From the NCBI GenBank assembly GCA_021405325.1, contig QWII01000044.1, positions 58,966-122,965 on the forward strand: a stretch of DNA of 64,000 bases, given 5' to 3'. Positions within the stretch are counted from its first letter, which is position 1, and each line of letters starts with the position of its first letter. A program made the translations under genes and the position numbers. The notes beneath the pieces are model-generated. The model worked only from the letters and a program-made list of their open reading frames with translations, was not told where the DNA came from and made no database searches. Below are positions 9,008 through 17,703 of this stretch, one piece after another. The DNA is from Caldilinea sp. CFX5 (GTDB taxonomy: Bacteria > Chloroflexota > Anaerolineae > Caldilineales > Caldilineaceae).

Positions 9008-9102
9008 GGTTGATTTCCAATGTTTTCGCCCCGAAACAGTTTGTAACCAGGGTGATCTACGGTATGATACTACGCACTTCCCGATTGTGAAAGGCACTTG
9101 AC

Positions 9103-9456
9103 ATGACTACCCTTACCTTAGAATCGAAATTGCAACAACAGCTTGCGCAAGTGGCGGTTGACAATACAACGTCACCTGAAGCCCTCTTAGCGACAGCAGT
9201 GCGCACCTATTTGCGCAAACTGGACCGTGAAAAAATTCGCCTGGAAGCAGCGGCCTATCGCAATATGCATTCGCTGTTAGTTCTTGACTATCTTGGTCAA
9301 TATGTTGCTGTCCATCGTGGGCGTGTCGTTGATAGTGGCACAAGTTTTGAAACGCTCCACACCCGTATTCGTGAGCGCTTTGGCAATCAGGCCGTTCTAA
9401 TCCGCCAGGTAGCAATTGAGCCAGAACGCGTAATCAAACTTAGCTTACACAGATAG
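9103..9456 (+). CDS. Small DUF5678-like protein
   Basis: A 117-residue cytoplasmic protein. The N-terminal third (LESKLQQQLAQVAVDNTTSPEALLATAVRTYLRKLDREKI) looks like a short helical DNA-binding or dimerisation segment of antitoxin type. The C-terminal half contains YLGQYVAVHRGRVVDSG, the pattern of DUF5678 domains, whose function is not established and which often occur in small Chloroflexota and cyanobacterial proteins next to proteases or toxins. No such partner lies here; the neighbour at 8426 is divergent. A palindrome overlaps the stop codon (9445-9507). Confidence 0.6.
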   Translation: MTTLTLESKLQQQLAQVAVDNTTSPEALLATAVRTYLRKLDREKIRLEAAAYRNMHSLLVLDYLGQYVAVHRGRVVDSGTSFETLHTRIRERFGNQAVLIRQVAIEPERVIKLSLHR

Positions 9457-9507
9457 GAAGAAGCACGGAAGAAAATAAAATATCTGTGTTTCTTCCTATC
9501 TGTGTAA
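9445..9507. repeat. Palindrome overlapping the stop codon of the DUF5678-like gene
   Basis: Arms 9445-9462 and 9490-9507 are perfect 18-base complements; the first includes the TAG stop at 9454-9456. It may end transcription from both sides, since the GH4 gene comes in from the other strand and stops at 9543. The arm sequence (AGATAGGAAGAA) resembles palindromes at 32539 and 47667. Confidence 0.8.
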
Positions 9508-9542
9508 ACTTTGATGGTTTTGGCCGAGCTGGGAGATTGGTA

Positions 9543-10934
9543 TCACTGCCAGAACTGTGGCAAATACTCCCGATAACTTTCCAGATAATCGTCCAGAATT
9601 GCCTGCGCCGCCTCAATATCATCGACCACTGGATCGAGCAGCAGACATTGGAGTGCCGCCTGCCGATCGCCATGCACAGCCGCATCCACCGCCAACCGCG
9701 CCACCGTCGTTTCACGGCGACAGAGTTCCGCAATGCTCTCCGGCAGAGCGCCCAGACTGAGCGGCTGGATGCCGGCGCCGTTACTCATCCCCGGCGTCTC
9801 GACAATTGCGCCGACCGGCAAGTTGGCAATCTGCCCCTGGTTCGGCAAGTTGACCGCCAGGTGATAATGTTCCCCTGCGCCGGCAATGCTCTCGATCACC
9901 TCCAGCGCCCCTTCGCTATCGGCATCGGCCAACCATTCAATCGATGATGTACCGGCGGCCATTGCGGCGATCTCTTGCAAGCGGTTTTCACGCCGTTGGT
10001 TGTTGACTGCCCAGCGGTAGAGGGCAATGTTATACTTTTCCCACGGCTTTGTTACCGGGTTGCTGAGCCAGGGCAGATATTCGCAGAGGTGTTGATCGCC
10101 CGGCACGGGGAGCCGGCCAAAGGCGTGGAACAGGCGCGTGGTCAGCGGTTCAAAATCGACGGGATGCCGTTGCCACCGTTCGCGCACCAGCGGATAGAGG
10201 TCAGCGCCGGTGCGTTTGCAACGAATGTCCAGCATCCAGGTAAAGTGATTGAGACCGGCGGCTTTGATGTCGATCAACGGTCGTGTCTGGCGAATCACCT
10301 GCCCCATCTTCGGCCAGATGTCGGGATCGGCGTTGGTGTTGACAATGCCCGGCGGCACGGTAATCCCCAACTCGTCGGCCAGGGTCAACCCGACCAGGCC
10401 ATAGCCTTCGTAAATTTGGTGACACAACCCCACCACCTTGATCTGGCTGTAGCGGGCGATGGCGTCACAGATGCGGATCATCGGGTTCGAGTAGTTGACA
10501 AACCAGGCGTCCGGACAAGCTTCCTCCATTGCATGGGCGATTTCCAGCACTGGCTTGACATTGCGCAGGGCATGAGCAAAGCCGCCCGGCCCGCCATTTT
10601 CCGCATAGGGTTGACGCACCCCATGTTTGCGCGTGATCTCAAAGTCCCGCTGCCAGAGTTCCTCGCGCGGGTTGACCTCAATCGCTGAGACGACAAAGTG
10701 GGCATCCGGCAACGCGTCACGATGATGGGTATGGGTGGTGATGCTCATGTTGGCGTCCCACTCGCGGTTGAGGCGCGCCGCCAATCGACCCATCAGGTCA
10801 ACCCGGTTAGCGTTGCGATCCACCAGTGCGATCTGACTACCGCGCAACCGACTGCTTTTCAAGAGGGCAGCAATGGTATTTAAGCCGAAACTGGCGCTGC
10901 CCGCGCCAATCACGACAATTTTGGTTGGAAGCAT
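9543..10934 (-). CDS. Glycoside hydrolase family 4 enzyme (alpha-galactosidase/glucosidase type)
   Basis: The start at 10934 gives 463 residues beginning MLPTKIVVIGAGSASFG, the NAD-binding loop of GH4, and has GGAG about 8 bases upstream; a frame to 11054 is rejected. Typical GH4 signatures follow: SAIEVN, YAENGGPGG, NYSNP, and VGLCHQIYEG with the metal-binding Cys171-His172, then AGLNHFTWML. GH4 enzymes use NAD+, Mn2+ and reduced conditions to split alpha- or beta-glycosides by oxidation at C3 followed by elimination. The absence of phosphate-binding context (no PTS genes nearby) favours a non-phosphorylated substrate such as an alpha-galactoside or alpha-glucuronide. It is divergent from the amidohydrolase gene, and a separate ATG-containing repeat-like stretch lies between them. 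Confidence 0.88.
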   Translation of the reverse strand: MLPTKIVVIGAGSASFGLNTIAALLKSSRLRGSQIALVDRNANRVDLMGRLAARLNREWDANMSITTHTHHRDALPDAHFVVSAIEVNPREELWQRDFEITRKHGVRQPYAENGGPGGFAHALRNVKPVLEIAHAMEEACPDAWFVNYSNPMIRICDAIARYSQIKVVGLCHQIYEGYGLVGLTLADELGITVPPGIVNTNADPDIWPKMGQVIRQTRPLIDIKAAGLNHFTWMLDIRCKRTGADLYPLVRERWQRHPVDFEPLTTRLFHAFGRLPVPGDQHLCEYLPWLSNPVTKPWEKYNIALYRWAVNNQRRENRLQEIAAMAAGTSSIEWLADADSEGALEVIESIAGAGEHYHLAVNLPNQGQIANLPVGAIVETPGMSNGAGIQPLSLGALPESIAELCRRETTVARLAVDAAVHGDRQAALQCLLLDPVVDDIEAAQAILDDYLESYREYLPQFWQ

Positions 10935-11019
10935 AACGTATCTCCAGGGATTGCGTGCGCAATGACAAAGGGAATTCGCCCTATTATACACGGCCAACCC
11001 AATTCCATCCACTTCCATC

Positions 11020-11048
11020 TTCACGCCCCCCAGAGTTTCGGGTATAAT
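11020..11048 (+). promoter_or_regulatory. Predicted sigma70-type promoter for the amidohydrolase-AlkA pair
   Basis: TTCACG at 11020-11025 and TATAAT at 11043-11048 are separated by 17 bases, giving a perfect -10 and a four-of-six -35. The start codon follows about 58 bases downstream. Confidence 0.5.
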
Positions 11049-11106
11049 GCTCATGAATTATGGTTTACGCAACACGAATTACGCAGCACGAGTAAGGAAG
11101 CGTTTC

Positions 11107-12183
11107 ATGCCCAAAGAATACCCCATTATCGATGTGGACATCCACCCCGGCATCCCGCCACAGCAGATCGAGCCGCGCCTGGCCCAACCGTGGCGAATGC
11201 GTTTTGCCTCTGGTAACCGCGGCCCCGGCACGCTGGGTTACTGGAACCCCAACGGCGTTAACCGACCAGATGCGGTGTTGCCCGACGGCAGCCGGATTGA
11301 AGATAGCCCCACCGCCCTTGCCACCCATCTACTGGATCCGTTTGGGCTGGATATTGGCATTCTCAATACGGGTTCTGTGTTACACCTGGGCCTGTTACCG
11401 GAGCCGGATTATGCGGCGGCACTGATTTCGGCCATGAACGATGTGCTGATCGAAGAGTGGTTGCCGGTCGATCCTCGCTATCGCGCCTCGCTTGCTATCT
11501 ACCCGAATGACCCGGAACTGGCCGTGCGCGAGATTCACCGGCTGGGCGATCATCCCGGCGTCGTCCAGGTGATCATGCCCAGTGCCGGGCGGATGCCCTA
11601 TGGCCAGCGCTACTTTCACCCGATCTATGCGGCAGCGGTTGAACATGGCTTGCCGGTGGCGATCCACCCCGGCACCGAAGGGGTCGGCATCTCCGGCGCG
11701 CCGACCAATGTGGGCTACCCGACGAGCTATTTTGAATGGCACACGAGTCTGGTCTGTAGCTACATTGCGCACCTGACCAGTTTGGTGACAGAGGGGGTCT
11801 TTACCAAGTTTCCTGAGCTGACCTTTGTCATGCTGGAAGGGGGCGTCTCCTGGTTGCCGCCGATTTTGTGGCGGATGGACAAGAACTGGAAGGCGCTGCG
11901 TATGACCACGCCGTGGGTGGATCGCTTGCCCAGTGAGATTGTGACTGAACACCTGCGTTTCAGTACGCAGCCGATGGAAGAGCCGGCGGATGCGAAACAT
12001 TTTCACGCCATCCTGGAAATGTTCGACGCCGAACGAATGCTCATGTTTGCGACGGACTACCCACACTGGGATGGCGATACGCCTGATTTTACCGCCCGCG
12101 CTTTCCCCAAAGCCTTACGCCCAGCGATTATGGGTGGGAATGCGCTGGCGCTCTATAAACTGACTGAGGCATTGGATGGTTGA
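11107..12183 (+). CDS. Amidohydrolase 2 family (ACMSD-like) metal enzyme
   Basis: The start at 11107 has AAGGAAG six bases upstream and yields 358 residues opening PIIDVDIHPG, the DxH metal motif of amidohydrolase-2 proteins. Later ligands are visible in GLPVAIHPGTEG, the FVMLEGGVSWLP segment and ATDYPHWDGDTPDF near the C-terminus. The family (PF04909) covers decarboxylases such as ACMSD and gamma-resorcylate decarboxylase as well as hydrolases; the exact reaction cannot be chosen from sequence. No signal peptide is present, so it is cytoplasmic. Its last eight bases overlap the start of the DNA glycosylase gene, so the two are probably translated from one message, although no functional link is evident. 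Confidence 0.82.
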   Translation: MPKEYPIIDVDIHPGIPPQQIEPRLAQPWRMRFASGNRGPGTLGYWNPNGVNRPDAVLPDGSRIEDSPTALATHLLDPFGLDIGILNTGSVLHLGLLPEPDYAAALISAMNDVLIEEWLPVDPRYRASLAIYPNDPELAVREIHRLGDHPGVVQVIMPSAGRMPYGQRYFHPIYAAAVEHGLPVAIHPGTEGVGISGAPTNVGYPTSYFEWHTSLVCSYIAHLTSLVTEGVFTKFPELTFVMLEGGVSWLPPILWRMDKNWKALRMTTPWVDRLPSEIVTEHLRFSTQPMEEPADAKHFHAILEMFDAERMLMFATDYPHWDGDTPDFTARAFPKALRPAIMGGNALALYKLTEALDG

Positions 12184-12817
12184 ATCTTTTCTTGAACCCT
12201 TAACCGCGGCGCGGCTGCTGGAAGGGGTGGCAATCCTCACGGCGCAGGACAGCGACCTGGCTGCCGTTGTCCATCGTTGGGGGCCGCCACCGTTGTGGGC
12301 GCGCGAACCGGGCTTTCCGACACTGGTGCATATCATTTTGGAGCAACAAGTGTCGTTGGCTTCGGCGCGGGCGGCGTTTGATCGGTTGCTGGCATTGGCG
12401 ACGCCCTTGACGCCGACGCGCTTTCTGGAACTTGATGATGTAACCTTGCGGGCTGTTGGCTTTAGTCGCCAAAAAACGGGCTATAACCGTCATCTGGCCC
12501 AGTCGATTGTGACCGGTGAATTTGATATTGACGGTTTGGTCACTTTGTCTGACGAAGCGGCGCGCGCAGCGTTGGTGGCGCGCAAAGGCATCGGCCCGTG
12601 GACGGCGGATATTTATCTGCTCATGTGTTTGGGGCGACCGGATGTCTGGCCGGTGGGCGACCTGGCGCTACAGGTGGCCATGCAGAGCGTCAAGGGGTTG
12701 ACGCAGCGACCGACCGTTGTGGAAATGGCAACAATGGGTGAAGCATGGCGACCGTGGCGGGCGGTGGCGGCGCGTCTCTTGTGGCATCACTATTTGCGGG
12801 AACGGGGCCTGACATAA
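12176..12817 (+). CDS. DNA-3-methyladenine glycosylase II-type HhH-GPD protein
   Basis: A 213-residue protein of the HhH-GPD superfamily, similar to AlkA without its N-terminal domain. EQQVSLASARAAFDRL (56-71) is the common first helix pair, LVARKGIGPWTADIYLLM (133-150) is the helix-hairpin-helix, and VWPVGDLAL places the catalytic aspartate at residue 162. It should remove alkylated bases such as 3-methyladenine from DNA. The start overlaps the amidohydrolase gene by eight bases and no better start lies downstream. A hairpin begins two bases after its stop. Confidence 0.88.
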   Translation: MVESFLEPLTAARLLEGVAILTAQDSDLAAVVHRWGPPPLWAREPGFPTLVHIILEQQVSLASARAAFDRLLALATPLTPTRFLELDDVTLRAVGFSRQKTGYNRHLAQSIVTGEFDIDGLVTLSDEAARAALVARKGIGPWTADIYLLMCLGRPDVWPVGDLALQVAMQSVKGLTQRPTVVEMATMGEAWRPWRAVAARLLWHHYLRERGLT

Positions 12818-12819
12818 AC

Positions 12820-12876
12820 CAGAGTTCACTCCTGGGTGGTGGTGTTGGTGGCTACGATGTGCAGGAATGAACTCTG
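12820..12876. repeat. Hairpin directly after the glycosylase gene
   Basis: Arms 12820-12834 and 12862-12876 pair at 14 of 15 bases around a GT-rich loop. The structure begins two bases after the stop codon, so it may limit read-through, but no T-run follows and a factor-independent terminator cannot be claimed. Confidence 0.6.
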
Positions 12877-13024
12877 TCCAAGCGTATTGTAAGGCGAACC
12901 CTTTATTCTTTCAACTATCAGACATAACACAATGGGCCTGTCGGCAGTCTATTGCCCTCTGTTTTATGTGCGTTATCTGTTCGTCGGCAATTCGTCTAGT
13001 AAACGTTGCGATATACCAAGTAAA

Positions 13025-13663
13025 ATGTGGATCAAACAGCTCTATGCCTGGGCCTGTGAACGCCTCTACGCCGAATTGGCCGGCAGCTACAATCTTGTCA
13101 GTTGGCTGGTAAGCTTTGGCCAATGGGATCGCTGGCGGCGGCTGGCGCTCGATCACCTGTACGGCGGACGCGTGCTGGAACTGGGCTTTGGCACCGGTGA
13201 ATTATTGCCTCATCTGGCGACACGAACCATGCTCACCGTCGGCCTTGACCTGTCACCGGCTATGCACAAACAAGCAAGCCGCAAACTCACCAATATCGGT
13301 TTGTCCTTGCCTCTCGTGCAGGCCCAAGCGCAGGCCATGCCTTTTATGGATCGCGCCTTTGATACGATCGTCGCCACCTTCCCAGCCCCCTATATCTTTG
13401 AACCGAGCACATTAGCTGAATGTGCACGAATTCTTGCACCACCGTCCAGTGTCGGCGCTGGACGCCTGGTGATTGTTGGCCTGTGGGTAACGACAACCGC
13501 TCCCGCTTGGGAACGTCTGCTGCCACTTTTCTATGGTCGCCCGGCAGGGCCAGTGTTAGATCGTATATCCGCACGCCTAACGTCAGCCGGTTTTGTCCCG
13601 ACCCTGAGCGAGTGTACGGTTGATCTATTCAAGGTAGGGATCATTGTGGCGGAACGGAGATGA
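13025..13663 (+). CDS. Class I SAM-dependent methyltransferase
   Basis: From the ATG at 13025 the protein is 212 residues. The SAM-binding motif I is GRVLELGFGTGELLPHLA, followed by the acidic end of strand 2 in LTVGLDLSPAMHKQA and a motif II-like FDTIVATFPAPYIFEP. It resembles UbiE/YodH-type small-molecule methyltransferases, and the substrate is unknown. The start is uncertain: in-frame ATGs exist at 12932 and 12971 but the extra N-terminus is cysteine-rich and unlike the family, and no strong ribosome site is visible for any. The next gene begins about 20 bases downstream and may be co-transcribed. Confidence 0.75.
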   Translation: MWIKQLYAWACERLYAELAGSYNLVSWLVSFGQWDRWRRLALDHLYGGRVLELGFGTGELLPHLATRTMLTVGLDLSPAMHKQASRKLTNIGLSLPLVQAQAQAMPFMDRAFDTIVATFPAPYIFEPSTLAECARILAPPSSVGAGRLVIVGLWVTTTAPAWERLLPLFYGRPAGPVLDRISARLTSAGFVPTLSECTVDLFKVGIIVAERR

Positions 13664-13682
13664 CAAGGTTGTTCCCTTTACC

Positions 13683-14459
13683 ATGATTACCCAAAGCACG
13701 ATGAGACCATTCAAGCACCTCCACCCTTTACTCGCCGGCAACAGCCGGTTGGCCCCAATCGCCACCGGTTGGCGACTACAGAATAGCCCAACCACCGCCA
13801 CCCGCTATACCAATGCCCAACTCGACGATTACCAAGGGCTGCCTCGGCGTCGCTTCCCCTGGCGACCGCCGTTGACCCTGACCGTGCGCACCCGCTTCTC
13901 CCACCCGGTCGATCAATTGCGCGGCACCGCCGGTTTTGGTTTTTGGAACAACCCCTTTGGCCTGGGAATGCAACAGTGGCCGACCCTGCCGCGCGCCATC
14001 TGGTTCTTCTTTAGTTCCTCCCCGTCGGACATGGCGCTGGCGCTGGATGTGCCGGGGCCGGGTTGGAAAGCGGCCACGCTTGACGCCTGGCGCTGGCCCT
14101 TCTTCCTGTTGGCGCCAACTGCGCCGCTTGCCATGCCGCTCATGCGGATTCGTCCGCTCTACCGTCGGCTCTGGCCGCTGGGACAACGAGCAATTGGCGT
14201 TCACGAAACAATGCTCACCCTGGATGTCACCCAATGGCACACGTACTGCCTCGTGTGGGGTGTAGGTGAAGCACATTTTCTGGTTGATAATCAACTGGTG
14301 CTGCATTGCAATCAAGCCCCTGGTGGACCGCTGGGGCTGGTCATCTGGAAAGACAACCAGGCAATGACCGTGACGCCCTGGCGTTTGCCCAGCCATCAAT
14401 TGGTGGCCTGTAACGAAGAGCAGTGGCTGGACGTGGCCGACCTGTCAATCGGAACCTGA
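13683..14459 (+). CDS. Concanavalin A-like fold protein, GH16-type relative
   Basis: This 258-residue protein has no signal peptide. The pattern LTVRTRFSHP, GTAGFGFWNNPF, WHTYCLVWGVGEAHFLVDNQ and GPLGLVIWKDNQ matches the beta-jellyroll strands of GH16 and LamG-like proteins, in particular the strand where the chain reports a ligand or sugar. The catalytic ExDxxE of GH16 is not visible, so it is probably a non-catalytic homologue or a different enzyme on the same fold. An alternative start at 13701 is equally possible; a longer frame overlaps the methyltransferase. The spacing of about 20 bases suggests it follows the methyltransferase in one transcript. Function unknown. Confidence 0.6.
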   Translation: MITQSTMRPFKHLHPLLAGNSRLAPIATGWRLQNSPTTATRYTNAQLDDYQGLPRRRFPWRPPLTLTVRTRFSHPVDQLRGTAGFGFWNNPFGLGMQQWPTLPRAIWFFFSSSPSDMALALDVPGPGWKAATLDAWRWPFFLLAPTAPLAMPLMRIRPLYRRLWPLGQRAIGVHETMLTLDVTQWHTYCLVWGVGEAHFLVDNQLVLHCNQAPGGPLGLVIWKDNQAMTVTPWRLPSHQLVACNEEQWLDVADLSIGT

Positions 14460-14558
14460 CCTACTGCATTCCGGCGGTTGGCCCTTTATAGTGACAGGAC
14501 TACATCCTTGTCCATCTTTTGTAAAGGATTTGTATTAATTTGATGAAATGGATACGCC

Positions 14559-15053
14559 ATGCAAGTACTGATTAACAACGAAACGTACGAAGTCACCACC
14601 GACCCCAGCCAGCCACTGCTTTGGGCGCTGCGCGATGAACTGGGCTTAACCGGTACCAAATTTGGCTGCGGCATGGGCATCTGCGGCGCTTGCACCATCC
14701 ACGTCAATGGCGTCGCCATGCGCGCCTGTGTCACCCCGCTGGCCGCCGTCGAAGGGCGGACCGTCCGTACCATTGAAGGGCTGGCCACCACCGGCAGCGA
14801 CAATGTCATCACCCTGCACCCGGTGCAACAAGCCTTTATCGACGAGCAGGTGCCCCAGTGCGGCTGGTGTATGAGCGGTCAGATTATGACTGCTGCCGCC
14901 TTTCTGGAACAAAACCCGGCGCCCAGCGAAGCAGATGTCATCAACGCCATGAGCGACAACTACTGCCGCTGTGGCTGCTATGTCCGCATCAAACGCGCCG
15001 TCACCCGCGCCGCCACCCAAATGGCTACCAGCAAGCAGGAGGTCGCCGCATGA
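14559..15053 (+). CDS. 2Fe-2S subunit of a molybdenum hydroxylase (IorA-like)
   Basis: A 164-residue protein with all eight cysteines of the two [2Fe-2S] clusters of xanthine dehydrogenase-family small subunits: Cys37, 42, 45 and 57 in the plant-ferredoxin-type domain (CGMGICGAC) and Cys101, 104, 136 and 138 in the all-helical domain (QCGWCMSGQ, YCRCGCY). It passes electrons from the molybdenum site of the partner subunit. Its stop overlaps the start of the large-subunit gene in ATGA, so the pair is translationally coupled. The absence of an FAD subunit fits the isoquinoline 1-oxidoreductase/periplasmic aldehyde-oxidase type that gives electrons to a membrane carrier. Confidence 0.94.
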   Translation: MQVLINNETYEVTTDPSQPLLWALRDELGLTGTKFGCGMGICGACTIHVNGVAMRACVTPLAAVEGRTVRTIEGLATTGSDNVITLHPVQQAFIDEQVPQCGWCMSGQIMTAAAFLEQNPAPSEADVINAMSDNYCRCGCYVRIKRAVTRAATQMATSKQEVAA

Positions 15054-17284
15054 CCACCGAAACACAAACACCCGAAATCAAAACACAAAAGCCTAAACGC
15101 CGTTGGCGCCTGAGTCGCCGCGGCTTTCTCATTGGCGCCGGCGTTACTGGCGTGGGGTTAGCGCTGGGGTGGACCTTTGGTTTGCCGGCGCTTCACTTGC
15201 GCATGGCTGAATCGCTGGACAGCGGCGACGGTGTCCCCGGCGCGGACTGGCCTGCTGATCCATGGGCGTGGTTTGAGGTGTTGGAAGATAGTCGCATCCG
15301 GTTCTACACGGCCAAAGTCGAGATGGGACAAGGGGTGCATACCGCGCTGGCCCAAATCGCCGCCGAAGAGTTGGGCATTGGCTGGGCTGATCTCGATGTT
15401 GCCCAGGCCACCACCCATGTTGGCCCCGCCGATTCATTTGGCACCAGCGGCAGTATGTCGGTTGCGACGGTTTATACCCCGTTGCGCGAAGCCGCCGCTA
15501 CCCTACGTGAGATGTTGCGCACCGCGGCCGCCACCACCCTGAGCCAGCCGGTGGACAACGTGGTAATTGACGGACGGGGCTTTGCGGTGGCTGGTGATGC
15601 GACCAAACGTGTTGACTTTTACGCCCTGGTCGCCAACAAGCGTGAATGGGATGTGCCGGAGACGGCGCCGCCGCTCAAAAACTTCACCGACTTTCAGGTC
15701 ATCGGCCAACCTTTGCCCCGTGTCGATATTCCGGCTAAAGTGACCGGCCAGGCGATCTATGGCTATGACATGCGGGTCGAGGGCATGAAATATGGCGCCA
15801 TCGCCCGCCCGCCGACCATTGAAGGTAAACTGACGGCGGCGCAACCGGGCAAGGCCAAAGAACTGGCCGGCGTCCACACGGTTGTCACCGAAGCGGACTT
15901 TGCTGGTGTGGTGGCCGATTCACGGGCGCAGGCGCGCGCGGCCCTGACCCAGTTGCAACTGACTTGGGACGAAGGCAAGCGCTGGCAGCAGGCCGAGATC
16001 GACCAGGCGGTGGCGGTGGGCGACAGCGGCGGCGTCACCATTCAAAGCGAGGGCGACGCACCAAGCCTCTTGCAACAGCAAACGACCCTGCGCGCCGAAT
16101 ATCGCTCCCCTTTTGCCGTGCAAACGCCGTTGGAGGCGCAAGCCGCGGTGGCTGATGTGCGCAGTGACAGCGCCCGTGTCTGGGTCTCGACCCAAATGCA
16201 AGGGCGCACGCGCGATGTTGTCGCCGAGGCGATTGGCCTGGAAGCTGAAAAAGTTGAAATCATTCCGACCTATCTGGGCGGCGGCTTTGGGCGCAAGGCC
16301 GGCTTTGAGGTGGCCGTGGAAGCGGCGCGCTTGTCCAAAGCGGCCGGCGTGCCGGTGCATGTGGGCTGGGATCGCACCGAAGAGTTACGCTACGGCTACT
16401 TCCGCCCGCCGACCCATCATGTGCTGGCGGCCAACCTAGATGAGAACGGCCAGATTGTGGCGCTGGAACACCAGCAGGCCAGTGGTGATGTCGCCTTTGG
16501 CTTTCTGCCCGGTTTCCTGGCGCTGGTCATGGGCGCTGACTTTGGCGCGACCCGTGGGGCGCGCTTGATTTACGATGTGCCCAACCGCCAGACCGTTGCC
16601 CATCGCGTCCAGTTGCCGGTACGTACTGGGTGGTGGCGTGGGCTGGGCTTGCTGGCGAATACCTTTGCCATTGAAAGCTTTATGGATGAACTGGCCCACA
16701 GCGCCGCCATTGATCCATTGACCTTCCGCCTCAATCACCTGGGCGATGACCAGCGGAGCCAACGGCTGCGCGCGGTTTTAGAAGCCGTGGCAGAAAAAGC
16801 GGGTTGGGGACAGGCTGCGCCGGAAGGACGAGCACGCGGGTTGGCTTGTTGCATCGACGCCGACACTACTGTCGCGCAGGTGGCCGAGGTCTCCTTTGAC
16901 GCCGCCACCAATCGTATCAAGGTGCATCAGATCACCGCGGCGATGGATTGTGGTCTCACCATCAACCCCGATGGCGCAGCGGCGCAGATCGAGGGCAATA
17001 TCATCTGGGGCGTCGGCTCGACCTTCCTGGAAGAGCTACAGGTGAAGGATGGGCAGATCGCGCTCAACAACTTTGACACCTACCCGCTCCTCACCATGCG
17101 CGACGCCCCTCATGTCGAAGTCACCCTGCTCGAAGCCGGCGACGGCAAACCGCGCGGCGTGGGCGAACCGCCGATTGGCCCAGTCGCGGCGGCGATTGGC
17201 AATGCGTTTTTTGCGTTGACGGGGACGCGCCTGCGCCAGATTCCCTTTACGCCGGAGCGGGTGAGGGCAGCGCTGGCGGCGTAG
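15050..17284 (+). CDS. Tat-exported molybdopterin large subunit (IorB-like aldehyde dehydrogenase/hydroxylase)
   Basis: Starting at the overlapping ATG (15050) the protein is 744 residues. LSRRGFLIGAG near residue 24 is a twin-arginine export signal with a hydrophobic stretch behind it, so the folded enzyme works outside the cytoplasm. IGQPLPRVDIPAKVTGQAIYGYDM is split across the usual aldehyde-oxidase a/b domain boundary, followed by the molybdopterin loop TYLGGGFGRKAGFEV. RGVGEPPIGPVAAAIGNAF carries the catalytic glutamate at about residue 706. With the 2Fe-2S partner this forms a two-subunit hydroxylase or aldehyde dehydrogenase lacking FAD. No cytochrome c gene follows, so the electron acceptor is unknown. 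A frame beginning at 14858 overlaps the small subunit and is not used. Confidence 0.92.
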   Translation: MTTETQTPEIKTQKPKRRWRLSRRGFLIGAGVTGVGLALGWTFGLPALHLRMAESLDSGDGVPGADWPADPWAWFEVLEDSRIRFYTAKVEMGQGVHTALAQIAAEELGIGWADLDVAQATTHVGPADSFGTSGSMSVATVYTPLREAAATLREMLRTAAATTLSQPVDNVVIDGRGFAVAGDATKRVDFYALVANKREWDVPETAPPLKNFTDFQVIGQPLPRVDIPAKVTGQAIYGYDMRVEGMKYGAIARPPTIEGKLTAAQPGKAKELAGVHTVVTEADFAGVVADSRAQARAALTQLQLTWDEGKRWQQAEIDQAVAVGDSGGVTIQSEGDAPSLLQQQTTLRAEYRSPFAVQTPLEAQAAVADVRSDSARVWVSTQMQGRTRDVVAEAIGLEAEKVEIIPTYLGGGFGRKAGFEVAVEAARLSKAAGVPVHVGWDRTEELRYGYFRPPTHHVLAANLDENGQIVALEHQQASGDVAFGFLPGFLALVMGADFGATRGARLIYDVPNRQTVAHRVQLPVRTGWWRGLGLLANTFAIESFMDELAHSAAIDPLTFRLNHLGDDQRSQRLRAVLEAVAEKAGWGQAAPEGRARGLACCIDADTTVAQVAEVSFDAATNRIKVHQITAAMDCGLTINPDGAAAQIEGNIIWGVGSTFLEELQVKDGQIALNNFDTYPLLTMRDAPHVEVTLLEAGDGKPRGVGEPPIGPVAAAIGNAFFALTGTRLRQIPFTPERVRAALAA

Positions 17285-17415
17285 GTATCTGTCTGGCTAC
17301 TGCCCAATTTGCTCGACTCAGTGCAATCTCGCCGATTTGCGCATCGTGTGCTATACTGAGAAATCACTGGATCGTGTACGCTGTAATCGGTTATCTGCTC
17401 AAAGAAAGAAGAGCC

Positions 17416-17618
17416 ATGCAAACGACACTTGTCAATATCGCTTATGAGATTCAGATTGAACCAGGTGAAACGTTTAGCCTACCGCAGGCCCTTGTCGAGA
17501 CATTAAGCCCAGGACGCTGGTTGAAGACGCACCTGAGCCGGTTGTACGCAATCATAGCGCCTTTCTGAACAGCTACGCGCCGGAAGATGAAGGGCTGTAC
17601 GATGACTACTCCGCTTGA
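17416..17618 (+). pseudogene. Frameshifted small antitoxin-like gene
   Basis: The frame from ATG 17416 reads MQTTLVNIAYEIQIEPGE and then PQALVETLSPGRW before ending early at 17566-17568. A shift of one base near 17520 opens a second frame reading VVRNHSAFLNSYAPEDEG, LYDDYSA and stopping at 17618. Both halves read as normal protein and join smoothly, so I see a single small gene of about 67 residues broken by one frameshift. It directly overlaps the start of a MazF-like fragment, the usual order in antitoxin-toxin pairs. A real frameshift, a sequencing error and programmed frameshifting cannot be told apart here; decay is the simplest reading because the next gene is also broken. Confidence 0.6.
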
Positions 17619-17703
17619 CGGCATACAACCGGCAGAGCTTTGGCTGGCAAACATTCCGTTCACCGACGGTGGGCGAATAGCCATTGGGATAAGAAAACAT
17701 TAA
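17602..17703 (+). pseudogene. N-terminal remnant of a PemK/MazF-type toxin
   Basis: The 33-residue frame begins MTTPLDGIQPAELWLANIPF and continues TDGG before unrelated residues and a stop. The part PAELWLANIPFTDG matches the first strand pair of PemK/MazF endoribonucleases (usually GEIWLANIPFTDG...KRRPVLV), but the RNase core of about 80 further residues is absent. The ATG overlaps the end of the frameshifted antitoxin-like frame, as expected for a coupled pair. The toxin is therefore inactive. Confidence 0.55.
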
